Shown here one piece after another: positions 53,317 to 61,682 of a stretch of DNA of 64,000 bases (positions within the stretch are counted from its first letter, which is position 1; the number at the start of each line of letters is the position of its first letter). The position numbers and the translations under genes were made by a program. The stretch lies in assembly GCF_030372765.1 (NCBI RefSeq), contig NZ_JAUCMW010000002.1, positions 323,285 to 387,284 on the forward strand, read 5' to 3'. Below the pieces are notes generated by a model. The model was given only the letters and a program-made list of their open reading frames with translations. It searched no databases and was not told the DNA's origin. The DNA is from Labilibaculum sp. K2S (lineage in GTDB: Bacteria; Bacteroidota; Bacteroidia; Bacteroidales; Marinifilaceae).

Positions 53317-54140
53317 TCTACCACCTCCTTCTCAAGTTGCAGGCGTTCTGTTTTCATCAGATCACCAATAACTTTCACGTATGACAGACTTTTAAAATCA
53401 TTGGAAAAGGCGATTATCAATTCATGAAAATTGCCTCCTGAGCTTGGCAAAATTTCCTGTACTGTACCCAGCAATATTCCCTCTGGAAAAATTGATGAAT
53501 AACCACTGGTAACAATTGTATCTCCTGTCTGAATTAACACATGTATCGGAACTTCGTACAAACGTGCTGATTTATAATCTCTTCCATCCCAGGAAAGGGA
53601 ACCAAAGTAATTGTTCTTCTTAATTTTAGCCGAAACACTTATTCGGCTGTTCAATAAAGAAATTACGGTTGAAAAATTATTTGAAACACTTTTTACAACC
53701 CCAACAACACCATGATCTGTAACTACAGCCATCTCCGGCTGAATGCCATTTAACTTGCCTTTATTCAAAGTAATATAATTCAGTTGTTTATTAACGGAAT
53801 TATTAATGATTTTGGCGGTTCGATAAAGGTATTGTTGCTGATATAAGGAATCATTATAAAGAATAGAAGAATCGACTGACATCTTGTATGATTCCGCCAG
53901 GATATTCTTCAATCGGGTATTTTCTTTATTTAATTCTTCGTTTGTTTCAGCCAAAGCCAAATAATCGGTAGTGGATGAAACTTTCTCATAAATACTTCCT
54001 GTAAGGGCATTACTCGAATTCAGGTACTCTGTCTTTTGATAGTTATTGTAGCTGACTAACAATAACATGCAAAAAATTTCAATTACAACAAAAATGATCG
54101 TAAAATGAAATCTTACGATAAAATGTAATAAATTCTTCAT
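53313..54140 (-). CDS. mreC: Rod-shape-determining protein MreC
   Basis: Bitopic periplasmic scaffold that activates PBP2-RodA. An N-terminal helix (FTIIFVVIEIFCMLLLVSY) is followed by a coiled coil (LALAETNEELNKENTRLKNI) and the two-barrel domain with GIQPEMAVVTDHGVVGVVKS near residue 134 and VTSGYSSIFPEGILLGTV near residue 220, both MreC signatures. 275 residues is normal. It starts 46 bases after mreB. Confidence 0.94.
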   Translation of the reverse strand: MKNLLHFIVRFHFTIIFVVIEIFCMLLLVSYNNYQKTEYLNSSNALTGSIYEKVSSTTDYLALAETNEELNKENTRLKNILAESYKMSVDSSILYNDSLYQQQYLYRTAKIINNSVNKQLNYITLNKGKLNGIQPEMAVVTDHGVVGVVKSVSNNFSTVISLLNSRISVSAKIKKNNYFGSLSWDGRDYKSARLYEVPIHVLIQTGDTIVTSGYSSIFPEGILLGTVQEILPSSGGNFHELIIAFSNDFKSLSYVKVIGDLMKTERLQLEKEVVE

Positions 54141-54186
54141 TCAAAAAATCAAATCCCTGTTAAACCAAAATAAGTTTCACTCCTGA

Positions 54187-55209
54187 TTATCTCATCAGGA
54201 ATGAAAACTTATCTACATTCTTTAATGCAATTCCAGTACCACGTGCAACAGCCCTTAATGGATCTTCCGCAATGTGAAATGGAATATTTATTTTATCTGT
54301 TAACCGCTTATCTAATCCACGAAGCAACGCACCACCACCGGCAAGGTAAATTCCTCTATTTACGATATCGGCGTATAATTCCGGAGGTGTTTGCTCCAAT
54401 GCACTTAAAATTGCGATTTCAATTTTCGAGATTGATTTCTCCAAACAATGAGCAATTTCCTGATAAGATACAGGTACTTCAATAGGAAGTGCTGTCATCT
54501 GATTTGGTCCTTGCACTCTGAAATCATTTGGTGGCTCCTCCAACTCAGATAATGCTGATCCAACTTGAATTTTTATTTCCTCAGCAGTTCTTTCACCAAT
54601 TTTGATATTATGCTGATGACGCATATATTCCTGTATATCAGAAGTTAAATCATCACCCGCAATACGAATCGATTTATTAGTTACTATTCCACCCAAAGAA
54701 ATCACTGCAATCTCAGTTGTTCCTCCACCTATATCTACTACCATATTTCCTTCAGGAGCTTCAACATCAATACCGATTCCAATAGCTGCCGCCATAGGCT
54801 CATAAATCATGTATACATCACGTCCTCCGGCATGCTCAGAAGAATCACGAACCGCTCTCATTTCAACTTCTGTACTTCCCGAAGGAATACAAATCACCAT
54901 GCGTAATGATGGTGGAAACAGACGAGGTTTTTTGTTGATCATCTTGATCATCCCACGAATCATCTGCTCCGCAGCATTAAAGTCAGCAATTACGCCATCT
55001 CTAAGCGGACGAATCGTTCTTAGGTTCCCGTGGGTTTTGCCCTGCATCTGGCGAGCCTTTTCGCCAATCGCAACCATTTTTTCGGTGCGACGATCAATAG
55101 CTACGATTGATGGTTCATCAACTACAATCTTATCATTACAGATAATAATTGTATTTGCTGTCCCCAAGTCAATCGCGATCTCCTGAGTTAAAAATGAAAA
55201 AAATCCCAT
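54187..55209 (-). CDS. mreB: Actin-like rod-shape protein MreB
   Basis: Cytosolic filament former that guides wall elongation. The actin-fold phosphate-1 motif IDLGTANTII is at residues 13-22, phosphate-2 VVDIGGGTTEIAVIS near residue 157, and the adenosine motif IYLAGGGALLRGLDK near residue 287. RPLRDGVIADFNAAEQMI near residue 68 is characteristic. 340 residues is normal. It is the first rod-shape gene of the unit, 29 bases after purH on the same strand. Confidence 0.97.
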   Translation of the reverse strand: MGFFSFLTQEIAIDLGTANTIIICNDKIVVDEPSIVAIDRRTEKMVAIGEKARQMQGKTHGNLRTIRPLRDGVIADFNAAEQMIRGMIKMINKKPRLFPPSLRMVICIPSGSTEVEMRAVRDSSEHAGGRDVYMIYEPMAAAIGIGIDVEAPEGNMVVDIGGGTTEIAVISLGGIVTNKSIRIAGDDLTSDIQEYMRHQHNIKIGERTAEEIKIQVGSALSELEEPPNDFRVQGPNQMTALPIEVPVSYQEIAHCLEKSISKIEIAILSALEQTPPELYADIVNRGIYLAGGGALLRGLDKRLTDKINIPFHIAEDPLRAVARGTGIALKNVDKFSFLMR

Positions 55210-55238
55210 ATGGTAGTATAAATCTCTGTTATCTTATT

Positions 55239-56771
55239 TTAATGCTTAAAATGTCTCATTCCTGTAAATACCATAGCAATTCCAAATTTGTTAGCTGCCT
55301 CAATAGAATCCTTATCTCTTATCGAACCTCCTGGTTGAATAATAGCAGTAATTCCTGCTGCATGAGCTGCTTCTACACAATCTGAGAATGGGAAAAATGC
55401 ATCAGAAGCTAAAACACTTCCTGCAATTCTATCCCCTCCCTGACGAATGGCATTTTCCAAGGCCCAAATACGACTTACCTGTCCCGGACCAACACCACAT
55501 GTAGTTTTATTTTTTGCTATGGCAATTCCATTTGATTTTGCATGTTTCACTGTTTTCCATGCAAACATCAAATCTTCCATTTCACTTTCTGATGGCTCTC
55601 TTTCGGTAACCACTTCTAATTTTTCACCAATTAATTCCTTATCCATTTCCTGAATTAAAAAACCTCCTAAAACAGTTTTTCCTTTAAATGAGGAATAATC
55701 TGTTTTCAAAATTTCAGGCAATTCCAATAATCTTAAATTCTTCTTCGCTGTTAATACCTCTAAAGCTTCTTTGCTAAAAGATGGTGCAACAATTACTTCC
55801 AGAAAAATTCCACTCATAATTTCGGCCGTTGCCTTATCAATTTCACGATTTGAAGCCACTATTCCTCCAAAAATTGAAACCGGATCAGCATCATAAGCTT
55901 TCTTAAAAGCTTCTGAAATTGTTTTGGCACTGCCAATTCCACATGGATTAGCATGCTTAGCGGCAACAATTGTAGGTTCTTCAAACTCTTTTAAGGTTTC
56001 CAAAGCTCCGTCTGTATCACCAATATTGTTGTAAGATAGTTCTTTACCATGGATTTTCTTAGCCGCAGTTAAAGTTCCTTCAGTTTCCTGAATTTGACTG
56101 TAAAAAGTTGCATTCTGATGAGGGTTCTCTCCATAACGAAGATCTTGCTTCTTTTCGTATGTAATCGTTAATGTTTTAGGAGATGTAATTTTCAGTCTTT
56201 TATTAAAATACCCGGAAATTAAGGCATCGTAATGAGCAGTATGTTCAAACACCTTTGCTGTTAGATATTCTTTTGTTTCAAGACTCGTATCATTACCTGA
56301 TTTTAATTCTTCAATTACTTTTGAATAATCATCAGGATCGGTAATAACAGTAACAAATTTGTAATTCTTTGCAGCCGCTCTCAACATTGTCGGACCACCT
56401 ATATCAATATTTTCAATAATTTCCTCGTGACCAGCCTCAGGATTTAAAATTGTTTCTTTAAACGGATACAAATTACAAACAACGATATCAATAGGCTCAA
56501 TTCCTAACTCATTCATTTGAGCTATGTGCGCTTCGTTATCCCGAATTGCTAAAATTCCACCTTCAACATTTGGATGCAGCGTTTTTACGCGTCCATCAAA
56601 ACATTCAGGAAATTTAGTAAGATCTGAAATGTCCATTACAGGAATTCCTTCGGCCTTAAATTTAGCGGAAGTTCCGCCTGTAGAGATGATTTCCCATCCT
56701 AAACCTGTTAATTCTCTAGCAAATTCAACAACATTTGTTTTATCAAACACACTGATCAGCGCTCTCTTCAT
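55239..56771 (-). CDS. purH: Bifunctional AICAR formyltransferase / IMP cyclohydrolase
   Basis: Last two steps of IMP synthesis. The N-terminal cyclohydrolase (MGS-like) domain has ISTGGTSAKFKAEGI near residue 31, DGRVKTLHPNVEGGIL near residue 59 and NLYPFKETI near residue 105. The transformylase domain has RYGENPHQNA near residue 212, AAKHANPCGIGSA near residue 270 (Lys-His catalytic pair) and DAFFPFSDCVEAA near residue 465. 510 residues is normal. Upstream of mreB, as often in Bacteroidota; a -7 box lies 129 bases before the start. Confidence 0.97.
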   Translation of the reverse strand: MKRALISVFDKTNVVEFARELTGLGWEIISTGGTSAKFKAEGIPVMDISDLTKFPECFDGRVKTLHPNVEGGILAIRDNEAHIAQMNELGIEPIDIVVCNLYPFKETILNPEAGHEEIIENIDIGGPTMLRAAAKNYKFVTVITDPDDYSKVIEELKSGNDTSLETKEYLTAKVFEHTAHYDALISGYFNKRLKITSPKTLTITYEKKQDLRYGENPHQNATFYSQIQETEGTLTAAKKIHGKELSYNNIGDTDGALETLKEFEEPTIVAAKHANPCGIGSAKTISEAFKKAYDADPVSIFGGIVASNREIDKATAEIMSGIFLEVIVAPSFSKEALEVLTAKKNLRLLELPEILKTDYSSFKGKTVLGGFLIQEMDKELIGEKLEVVTEREPSESEMEDLMFAWKTVKHAKSNGIAIAKNKTTCGVGPGQVSRIWALENAIRQGGDRIAGSVLASDAFFPFSDCVEAAHAAGITAIIQPGGSIRDKDSIEAANKFGIAMVFTGMRHFKH

Positions 56772-56899
56772 AATTCTCTTATTTGGGTAATTTTATAAAA
56801 TGGCGTAAATTTCATTTTCTCTCGAAAAACAAAAGCAACTCAAACAAGACTGTAAATACTTTAATAATAGGCACTTATCCAGCCTCCTAAAAGCTCATG

Positions 56900-56907
56900 C
56901 AAAGTTA
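56900..56907 (-). promoter_or_regulatory. -7 box upstream of purH-mre-rodA
   Basis: Minus-strand TAACTTTG followed by CA fits TAnnTTTG. It implies a leader of about 120 bases before purH and may serve the whole purH-mreBCD-mrdA-rodA unit. Confidence 0.5.
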
Positions 56908-57038
56908 AGAAAAACCTAAAAAAAACACCGTCTAAAAAAAGTTTTTTATTGAACTTTTTCATTGAATCATAATATTGAGAAACTATTTTTTTATACTTGA
57001 AATTTCCATTCTAATAAAATTACTCCCCAAAAAATGAA

Positions 57039-58400
57039 CTAAACAAAGCTTAAAAAATAGGCTCCAATTGATAAGTAAATAAAAAGACCCACGATATCAT
57101 TCAAGGTAGTTACAAAGGGACCTGTTGCCAAAGCAGGATCAATTTTCATTTTATGCAGAGTTAATGGAATTAGGGTGCCAAATATTGATGCAAAAATAAT
57201 AACTGAGAATAACGCAACCGATACACTTATTGTTAAGCTAAAGGAGTGCCCAACCAGAAATAAGTTAACAAAGAAAACCAAGCCTGAACAAATTATACCA
57301 TTTACAAATGCACCCATCAGCTCTCTTAACAATCGACTAATTGTACTTTCAAAACCCAATGAATTACTTGCCAAGGCCTGTACAATAATCGCCGCCGATT
57401 GAACACCCACATTTCCTCCCATTGCTGTAATCAGCGGAATAAAAAACGCCATAGCTGTATAATTCCCCAAATCACCTTCATGCCTTGATATTACAAAAGC
57501 ACTTATAAGTCCCCCCATTAAACCAATTAACAGCCATGGAAGACGTGCTCTTGTTTGAATCCAAACCGAGTCACTTGACTCTACATCTTCAGTAAGACCA
57601 GATGCCATTTGGTAATCTTTCTCAGCCTCATCACGAATTACATCTACAACATCATCAATGGTGATGCGTCCCATTAATCGTCCAATGCTATCAATAACCG
57701 GTATTGCAACAAGGTCATACTTCTCCATGATTCGGGCTACTTCCTCATCCGGCTCATCAGTATGCACCGACATCACATCCGGCTGATATATATTACTGAT
57801 TTTTGCCGATGTAGGACTCAAAATCATGATCTTCAAGGAAAGAGTTCCCTTTAAAATATTATCATCATCAACAACATATACATAGTAAATCTCATCGATA
57901 TCCTCAGCCTGGCGACTTAATTCTCTCAAGCAGGTTAAAACAGTCCAATTCTCATTAACCATCACCAACTCTTTCGCCATCAATCCACCGGCTGTATCTT
58001 CATCGTAATGAAGTAAATCTACAATATCGCCAGCTCGTTCAACATCTCTTATATGGGAAAGAATCTCCTCTCGTTGTTCATCCGACATACCACCAATCAC
58101 ATCGGCAGCATCATCAGAATCCATTCTGTGAATAAACTGTTTTGCAATAATTTCAACAGGCAAAACCTTTAAAAAACGATCCCGATCATCCTCTTCCAAT
58201 TCAGCCAAGACATCCGCCGCAGTATCAATATCAAGAAGTAAATACAGAAACTTAGCCTCCTCTGTATTAAGTTCATCATATATTTCAGCAATATCAGCAG
58301 GATGCAATCCATCCATCATACCAATTGCTCCGACCTCATCCTTCTCTTCGATAATTCTTTTTAACTGATCGATGTATTCGCGAGTCAATTCAAATTGCAT
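57039..58400 (-). CDS. mgtE: Magnesium transporter MgtE
   Basis: Mg2+ channel gated by intracellular Mg2+. The N domain (residues 5-130) contains LHPADIAEIYDEL and DSDDAADVIGGM repeats; two CBS domains follow (GGLMAKELVMVNENWT near residue 137 and PDVMSVHTDEPDEEVA near residue 205). Five membrane helices begin near residue 290 with LLIGLMGGLISAFVIS and include the pore-lining MGGNVGVQSA near residue 325. 453 residues is normal. It starts 23 bases after rsmA. Confidence 0.96.
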   Translation of the reverse strand: MQFELTREYIDQLKRIIEEKDEVGAIGMMDGLHPADIAEIYDELNTEEAKFLYLLLDIDTAADVLAELEEDDRDRFLKVLPVEIIAKQFIHRMDSDDAADVIGGMSDEQREEILSHIRDVERAGDIVDLLHYDEDTAGGLMAKELVMVNENWTVLTCLRELSRQAEDIDEIYYVYVVDDDNILKGTLSLKIMILSPTSAKISNIYQPDVMSVHTDEPDEEVARIMEKYDLVAIPVIDSIGRLMGRITIDDVVDVIRDEAEKDYQMASGLTEDVESSDSVWIQTRARLPWLLIGLMGGLISAFVISRHEGDLGNYTAMAFFIPLITAMGGNVGVQSAAIIVQALASNSLGFESTISRLLRELMGAFVNGIICSGLVFFVNLFLVGHSFSLTISVSVALFSVIIFASIFGTLIPLTLHKMKIDPALATGPFVTTLNDIVGLFIYLSIGAYFLSFV

Positions 58401-58423
58401 ATCAATGTATTTTATGTGTGATT

Positions 58424-59221
58424 TTATTCTCTTAATTCCGTATTTATTAATTCTTCAATTTTATTGGTCAAATAAACAAACTGATCTACAGACAATTGCT
58501 CTGGCCTCTGCGCCATAAGTTCATCATCAAGCTTGTAATCACCCAATACTGATTTTAAAGAATTCCGTAAGGTTTTCCGGCGTTGATTAAATCCGGATTT
58601 AACGACTCGGAAAAATAGTTTTTCATCACAAGCCAATCTAACGGTAGTATTCCTTTCCATACGTATTACTGCAGATTTAACTTTTGGAGGTGGGGAGAAT
58701 ACCGTTTCGCTAACAGTAAACAAATATTCTATATTATAAAAAGCCTGCATAAGCACACTTAAAATACCATACGTTTTATTTCCAGGAACAGCAGCCATTC
58801 TTTCAGCAACCTCTTTCTGAATCATTCCTACAACTTCAGGAATTTGATCTCTATAATCCAAAACTTTAAAGAATATTTGAGAGGATATATTGTAAGGAAA
58901 GTTCCCAATTACGGCAAAAGGCTCCGAAAATAATCTCGACAAATCATATTTCAGAAAATCCTCTCCAATTATTCGTCCTGATAATTCCGGAAAATTTTCA
59001 TTCAAATAAGATACAGATTCTCTATCTATCTCAACAACATGCGTTTCAAACCCATTTTCCTTAAGTAAATATTGTGTTAACACTCCCATCCCCGGACCAA
59101 TCTCAAGCACTTTCGAAACACAATCAGCCTTCATACTTGCCACAATTTTTTTGGCAATATTCAAATCTTTTAAGAAATGCTGCCCTAAACTCTTTTTTGC
59201 CCTAACGTACCCCATATCCAT
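58424..59221 (-). CDS. rsmA: 16S rRNA (adenine(1518)-N6/adenine(1519)-N6)-dimethyltransferase
   Basis: Dimethylates two adenines of the 3' helix of 16S rRNA (KsgA). [19 protein letters not shown] near residue 9, SAM motif [14 protein letters not shown] near residue 41, and catalytic motif [13 protein letters not shown] near residue 105 are intact; [14 protein letters not shown] near residue 177 is also typical. 265 residues is normal. Start at residue 1 (ATG 59221) or at Met3 (59215) cannot be separated. First gene of rsmA-mgtE. Confidence 0.96.
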   Translation of the reverse strand: MDMGYVRAKKSLGQHFLKDLNIAKKIVASMKADCVSKVLEIGPGMGVLTQYLLKENGFETHVVEIDRESVSYLNENFPELSGRIIGEDFLKYDLSRLFSEPFAVIGNFPYNISSQIFFKVLDYRDQIPEVVGMIQKEVAERMAAVPGNKTYGILSVLMQAFYNIEYLFTVSETVFSPPPKVKSAVIRMERNTTVRLACDEKLFFRVVKSGFNQRRKTLRNSLKSVLGDYKLDDELMAQRPEQLSVDQFVYLTNKIEELINTELRE

Positions 59222-59305
59222 CCATTTAATCCCTTTTATTTCAGCATCTCAAATTAACAAAAATTAAAAACAGCAGCTTTTCAAAGGAGATTTCAAACAT
59301 TTACT

Positions 59306-59313
59306 TATTTTTG
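59306..59313 (+). promoter_or_regulatory. -7 box upstream of the flippase-like gene
   Basis: TATTTTTG fits TAnnTTTG, about 95 bases before the ATG at 59408; it probably starts the two-gene plus-strand unit. Confidence 0.45.
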
Positions 59314-59407
59314 TAGCTGATTTATCGCCCGGCAAATTTAGGACTTAATAATAGAAACACAGCTTATACTTGCTTAAAATTTAATCTCAGTTAGTTTTTT
59401 CTATAAA

Positions 59408-60451
59408 ATGCTAACTCTAAAATTATCAATTTTGAAGAAAAATCTCATACATATCATAAAATTTCTAATCTTCTTTTCTATTAGTTCTTTCTTATTTTGG
59501 TACGTCTATCGAGGTCTAAATACTTCTGAGCTAATTTTCACATTAAAAAATGAAGTCAATTATTACTGGATTCTTCTTTCTCTGTTTTTTGGTCTGCTAA
59601 GTCACATCAGCAGAACAATCCGCTGGAACATGCTCATTGAATCCTTAGGAAAAAAACCCAGAACGATCAATACTTTTCTTGCAGTTATGGTTGGTTACTT
59701 TGCAAATCTTGCACTTCCGAGAATGGGCGAAATTTCAAGATGTGGCTTAATTAGCAAGTATGAGAATATTTCATTTTCCAAATTAATTGGCACAGTTGTT
59801 CTTGAAAGAGTGCTGGATATAATCATGCTGATCATTTTTTTACTAATCGCATTATCAACACAATTTTCGGTTATCTCTCATTTCTTCTCAAATAATCCTG
59901 AAGTCAGCAACAAGCTCTCGAATGTATTTGCATCTGCAAACACCATATATGTAATCGCTGCAGTATCAATTCTAATCTGGATTTTAAGAAAAAAATTTAA
60001 AAATACAGCCCTTTTTAAGAAGATTGATCAAACTCTTTCAAATTTTATGGCAGGCTTTCGTGCCATTAAGAAACTGGATAATAAATGGTCATTTGTCTTT
60101 CACACTGTCTTTATTTGGATCATGTATTATTTAATGACGTATATCTGTTTCTTCAGTTTCGGATTTACATCAAATCTTCCCGCTATTGCCGGACTAACCG
60201 TTTTTGTAATGGGAAGCTTTGGAATGGTTGCTCCTGTTCAGGGCGGAATCGGTGCCTGGCATTTTATGGTGATCGGAACTCTTCTGGTTTACCTTCCTGA
60301 AGTTGCCAACATCGAAACTATGTCGAAAAGCTTTGCTCTTGTAGTTCACGGTGCACAAACAGCTATGATTATCATACTCGGTTCAGCTTCAGTAATTGCT
60401 CTCCCAATAGCAAACCGAAAGCAAGTGAAATTAATAAAGCCTAAAATTTGA
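59408..60451 (+). CDS. Lysylphosphatidylglycerol-synthase transmembrane-domain (UPF0104, flippase-like) protein
   Basis: Integral membrane protein of the family that includes the flippase half of MprF/AglD. About eight to nine helices: FLIFFSISSFLFWYVYRGL near residue 22, then WILLSLFFGLLSHISRTIRW near residue 55, where SRTIRW is a conserved signature, and YFANLALPRMGEISRCGL near residue 99, the family's most conserved block. GSFGMVAPVQGGIGAWHFMV near residue 275 is the second signature. 347 residues is normal. The lipid substrate is unknown. One base separates its stop from the next start. Confidence 0.85.
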   Translation: MLTLKLSILKKNLIHIIKFLIFFSISSFLFWYVYRGLNTSELIFTLKNEVNYYWILLSLFFGLLSHISRTIRWNMLIESLGKKPRTINTFLAVMVGYFANLALPRMGEISRCGLISKYENISFSKLIGTVVLERVLDIIMLIIFLLIALSTQFSVISHFFSNNPEVSNKLSNVFASANTIYVIAAVSILIWILRKKFKNTALFKKIDQTLSNFMAGFRAIKKLDNKWSFVFHTVFIWIMYYLMTYICFFSFGFTSNLPAIAGLTVFVMGSFGMVAPVQGGIGAWHFMVIGTLLVYLPEVANIETMSKSFALVVHGAQTAMIIILGSASVIALPIANRKQVKLIKPKI

Positions 60452-60452
60452 G

Positions 60453-61634
60453 ATGAGAATCGATTTTACCATTATTGAAGTTAACGATCTTCATTCAGAA
60501 AGAGAATTTATTGAACTTCCGGTACGACTTTATCAGAAAATGAAAAACTGGATTCGACCTTTGGATTCTGACATTGAGAAAGTTTTTGATCCGAAACAAA
60601 ACAAAATGTTTGCTCATGGGGAGTGTATCCGATGGATTCTTCAAGATCAAAATAAGCAAACCATAGGCAGGGTTGCTGCATTTATAGACCACAAAGCAAA
60701 AGATTTAAACGAGCAACCAACTGGAGGCCTGGGGTTTTTCGAATGTATTAACAACAAAGAGGCCGCCTTCATTCTATTTGACACTTGCAAAAATTGGCTG
60801 AAAGACAAGCAAATTGAAGCCATGGATGGACCAATTAATTTTGGGGAAAGGCATCAATGGTGGGGACTTCATGTTGACGGAGATCACAAACCTGTTTATT
60901 GTATGCCTTACCATTTTAAATACTATCAGGGTTTTTTCGACTCTTACGGATTCCAAATCTACTTTAAACAATATACTTACCGAACGAAGTTTTCGATCGA
61001 AAGCTTAAGTGAAATTATAAAGTGGAAAGCGCAAAGGCTTTTAAATAACAGCGAATATAAAGTAATCCATTTGGACAGGAAAAACTCAGACAAACTGATA
61101 AAGGATTTTGTATATGTCTATAATGAAGCCTGGGTGAAAGAAATACCAGGTATCGAAGGCATTTCCGAACAACAAACGCAAGACCTGTTCGAGACATTAA
61201 AACCAATCATGCATGAAAAACTGATGTGGTTTGCCTATCACAATGAAGAACCCATTGGCTTTTTTATAATGGTTCCAGACTTAAATGAACTTCTGCAACA
61301 TATAAATGGTAAAATGAACCTTTATGCAAAGCTTCGTTTTATCTATTACAAGCACCTGCAAAAAAACAAAAATGCACTAGGTCTAATATTCGGAGTGGTT
61401 CCTGAGTTTCAAAAGCGTGGTATTGAAGCCGCAATGATTTATGAATTCTCCAGATCAGGTTTTGATTCAAGCTTTCCATTTTTAAATTTGGAAATGAATT
61501 GGATCGGTGATTTCAATCCAAGAATGAGTCATTTGATGGAGCACATTGGTGCAAAAATCTACAAAACTCATCATACTTACCGAAAATTGTTCGATGAAAC
61601 AAAAGAATTTAAACGTTCCTTAATTATAAAATAA
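60453..61634 (+). CDS. GNAT-fold family protein of unknown substrate
   Basis: 393-residue protein resembling uncharacterised N-acetyltransferase-like proteins (YghO-like) of Bacteroidota. Residues 1-200 include IELPVRLYQKMKNWIRPL, FDPKQNKMF, IGRVAAFIDH and a GPINFGERHQWWGLHVDG block near residue 127. The C-terminal half (about 200-390) carries a GNAT-like acetyl-CoA motif, GVVPEFQKRGIEAAMIYEF near residue 323, and LNLEMNWIGDFNPRMSHLME near residue 348. No signal peptide, so it is likely cytosolic. The tight linkage to a flippase-like gene suggests a lipid- or amino-acid-acyl transfer role, but this is inference. Confidence 0.7.
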   Translation: MRIDFTIIEVNDLHSEREFIELPVRLYQKMKNWIRPLDSDIEKVFDPKQNKMFAHGECIRWILQDQNKQTIGRVAAFIDHKAKDLNEQPTGGLGFFECINNKEAAFILFDTCKNWLKDKQIEAMDGPINFGERHQWWGLHVDGDHKPVYCMPYHFKYYQGFFDSYGFQIYFKQYTYRTKFSIESLSEIIKWKAQRLLNNSEYKVIHLDRKNSDKLIKDFVYVYNEAWVKEIPGIEGISEQQTQDLFETLKPIMHEKLMWFAYHNEEPIGFFIMVPDLNELLQHINGKMNLYAKLRFIYYKHLQKNKNALGLIFGVVPEFQKRGIEAAMIYEFSRSGFDSSFPFLNLEMNWIGDFNPRMSHLMEHIGAKIYKTHHTYRKLFDETKEFKRSLIIK

Positions 61635-61635
61635 A

Positions 61636-61663
61636 AAGGCTGCTCAAATTCGAGCACCCTTTG
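61636..61663. terminator. Shared terminator between the GNAT-like gene and recQ
   Basis: AAAGG-C-TGCTC pairs with GAGCA-C-CCTTT (opposed single mismatch) around a 6-base loop; A-rich before and T-rich after, so it can end both converging genes. Confidence 0.75.
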
Positions 61664-61682
61664 CTGTATTTTTTCTGATAAT

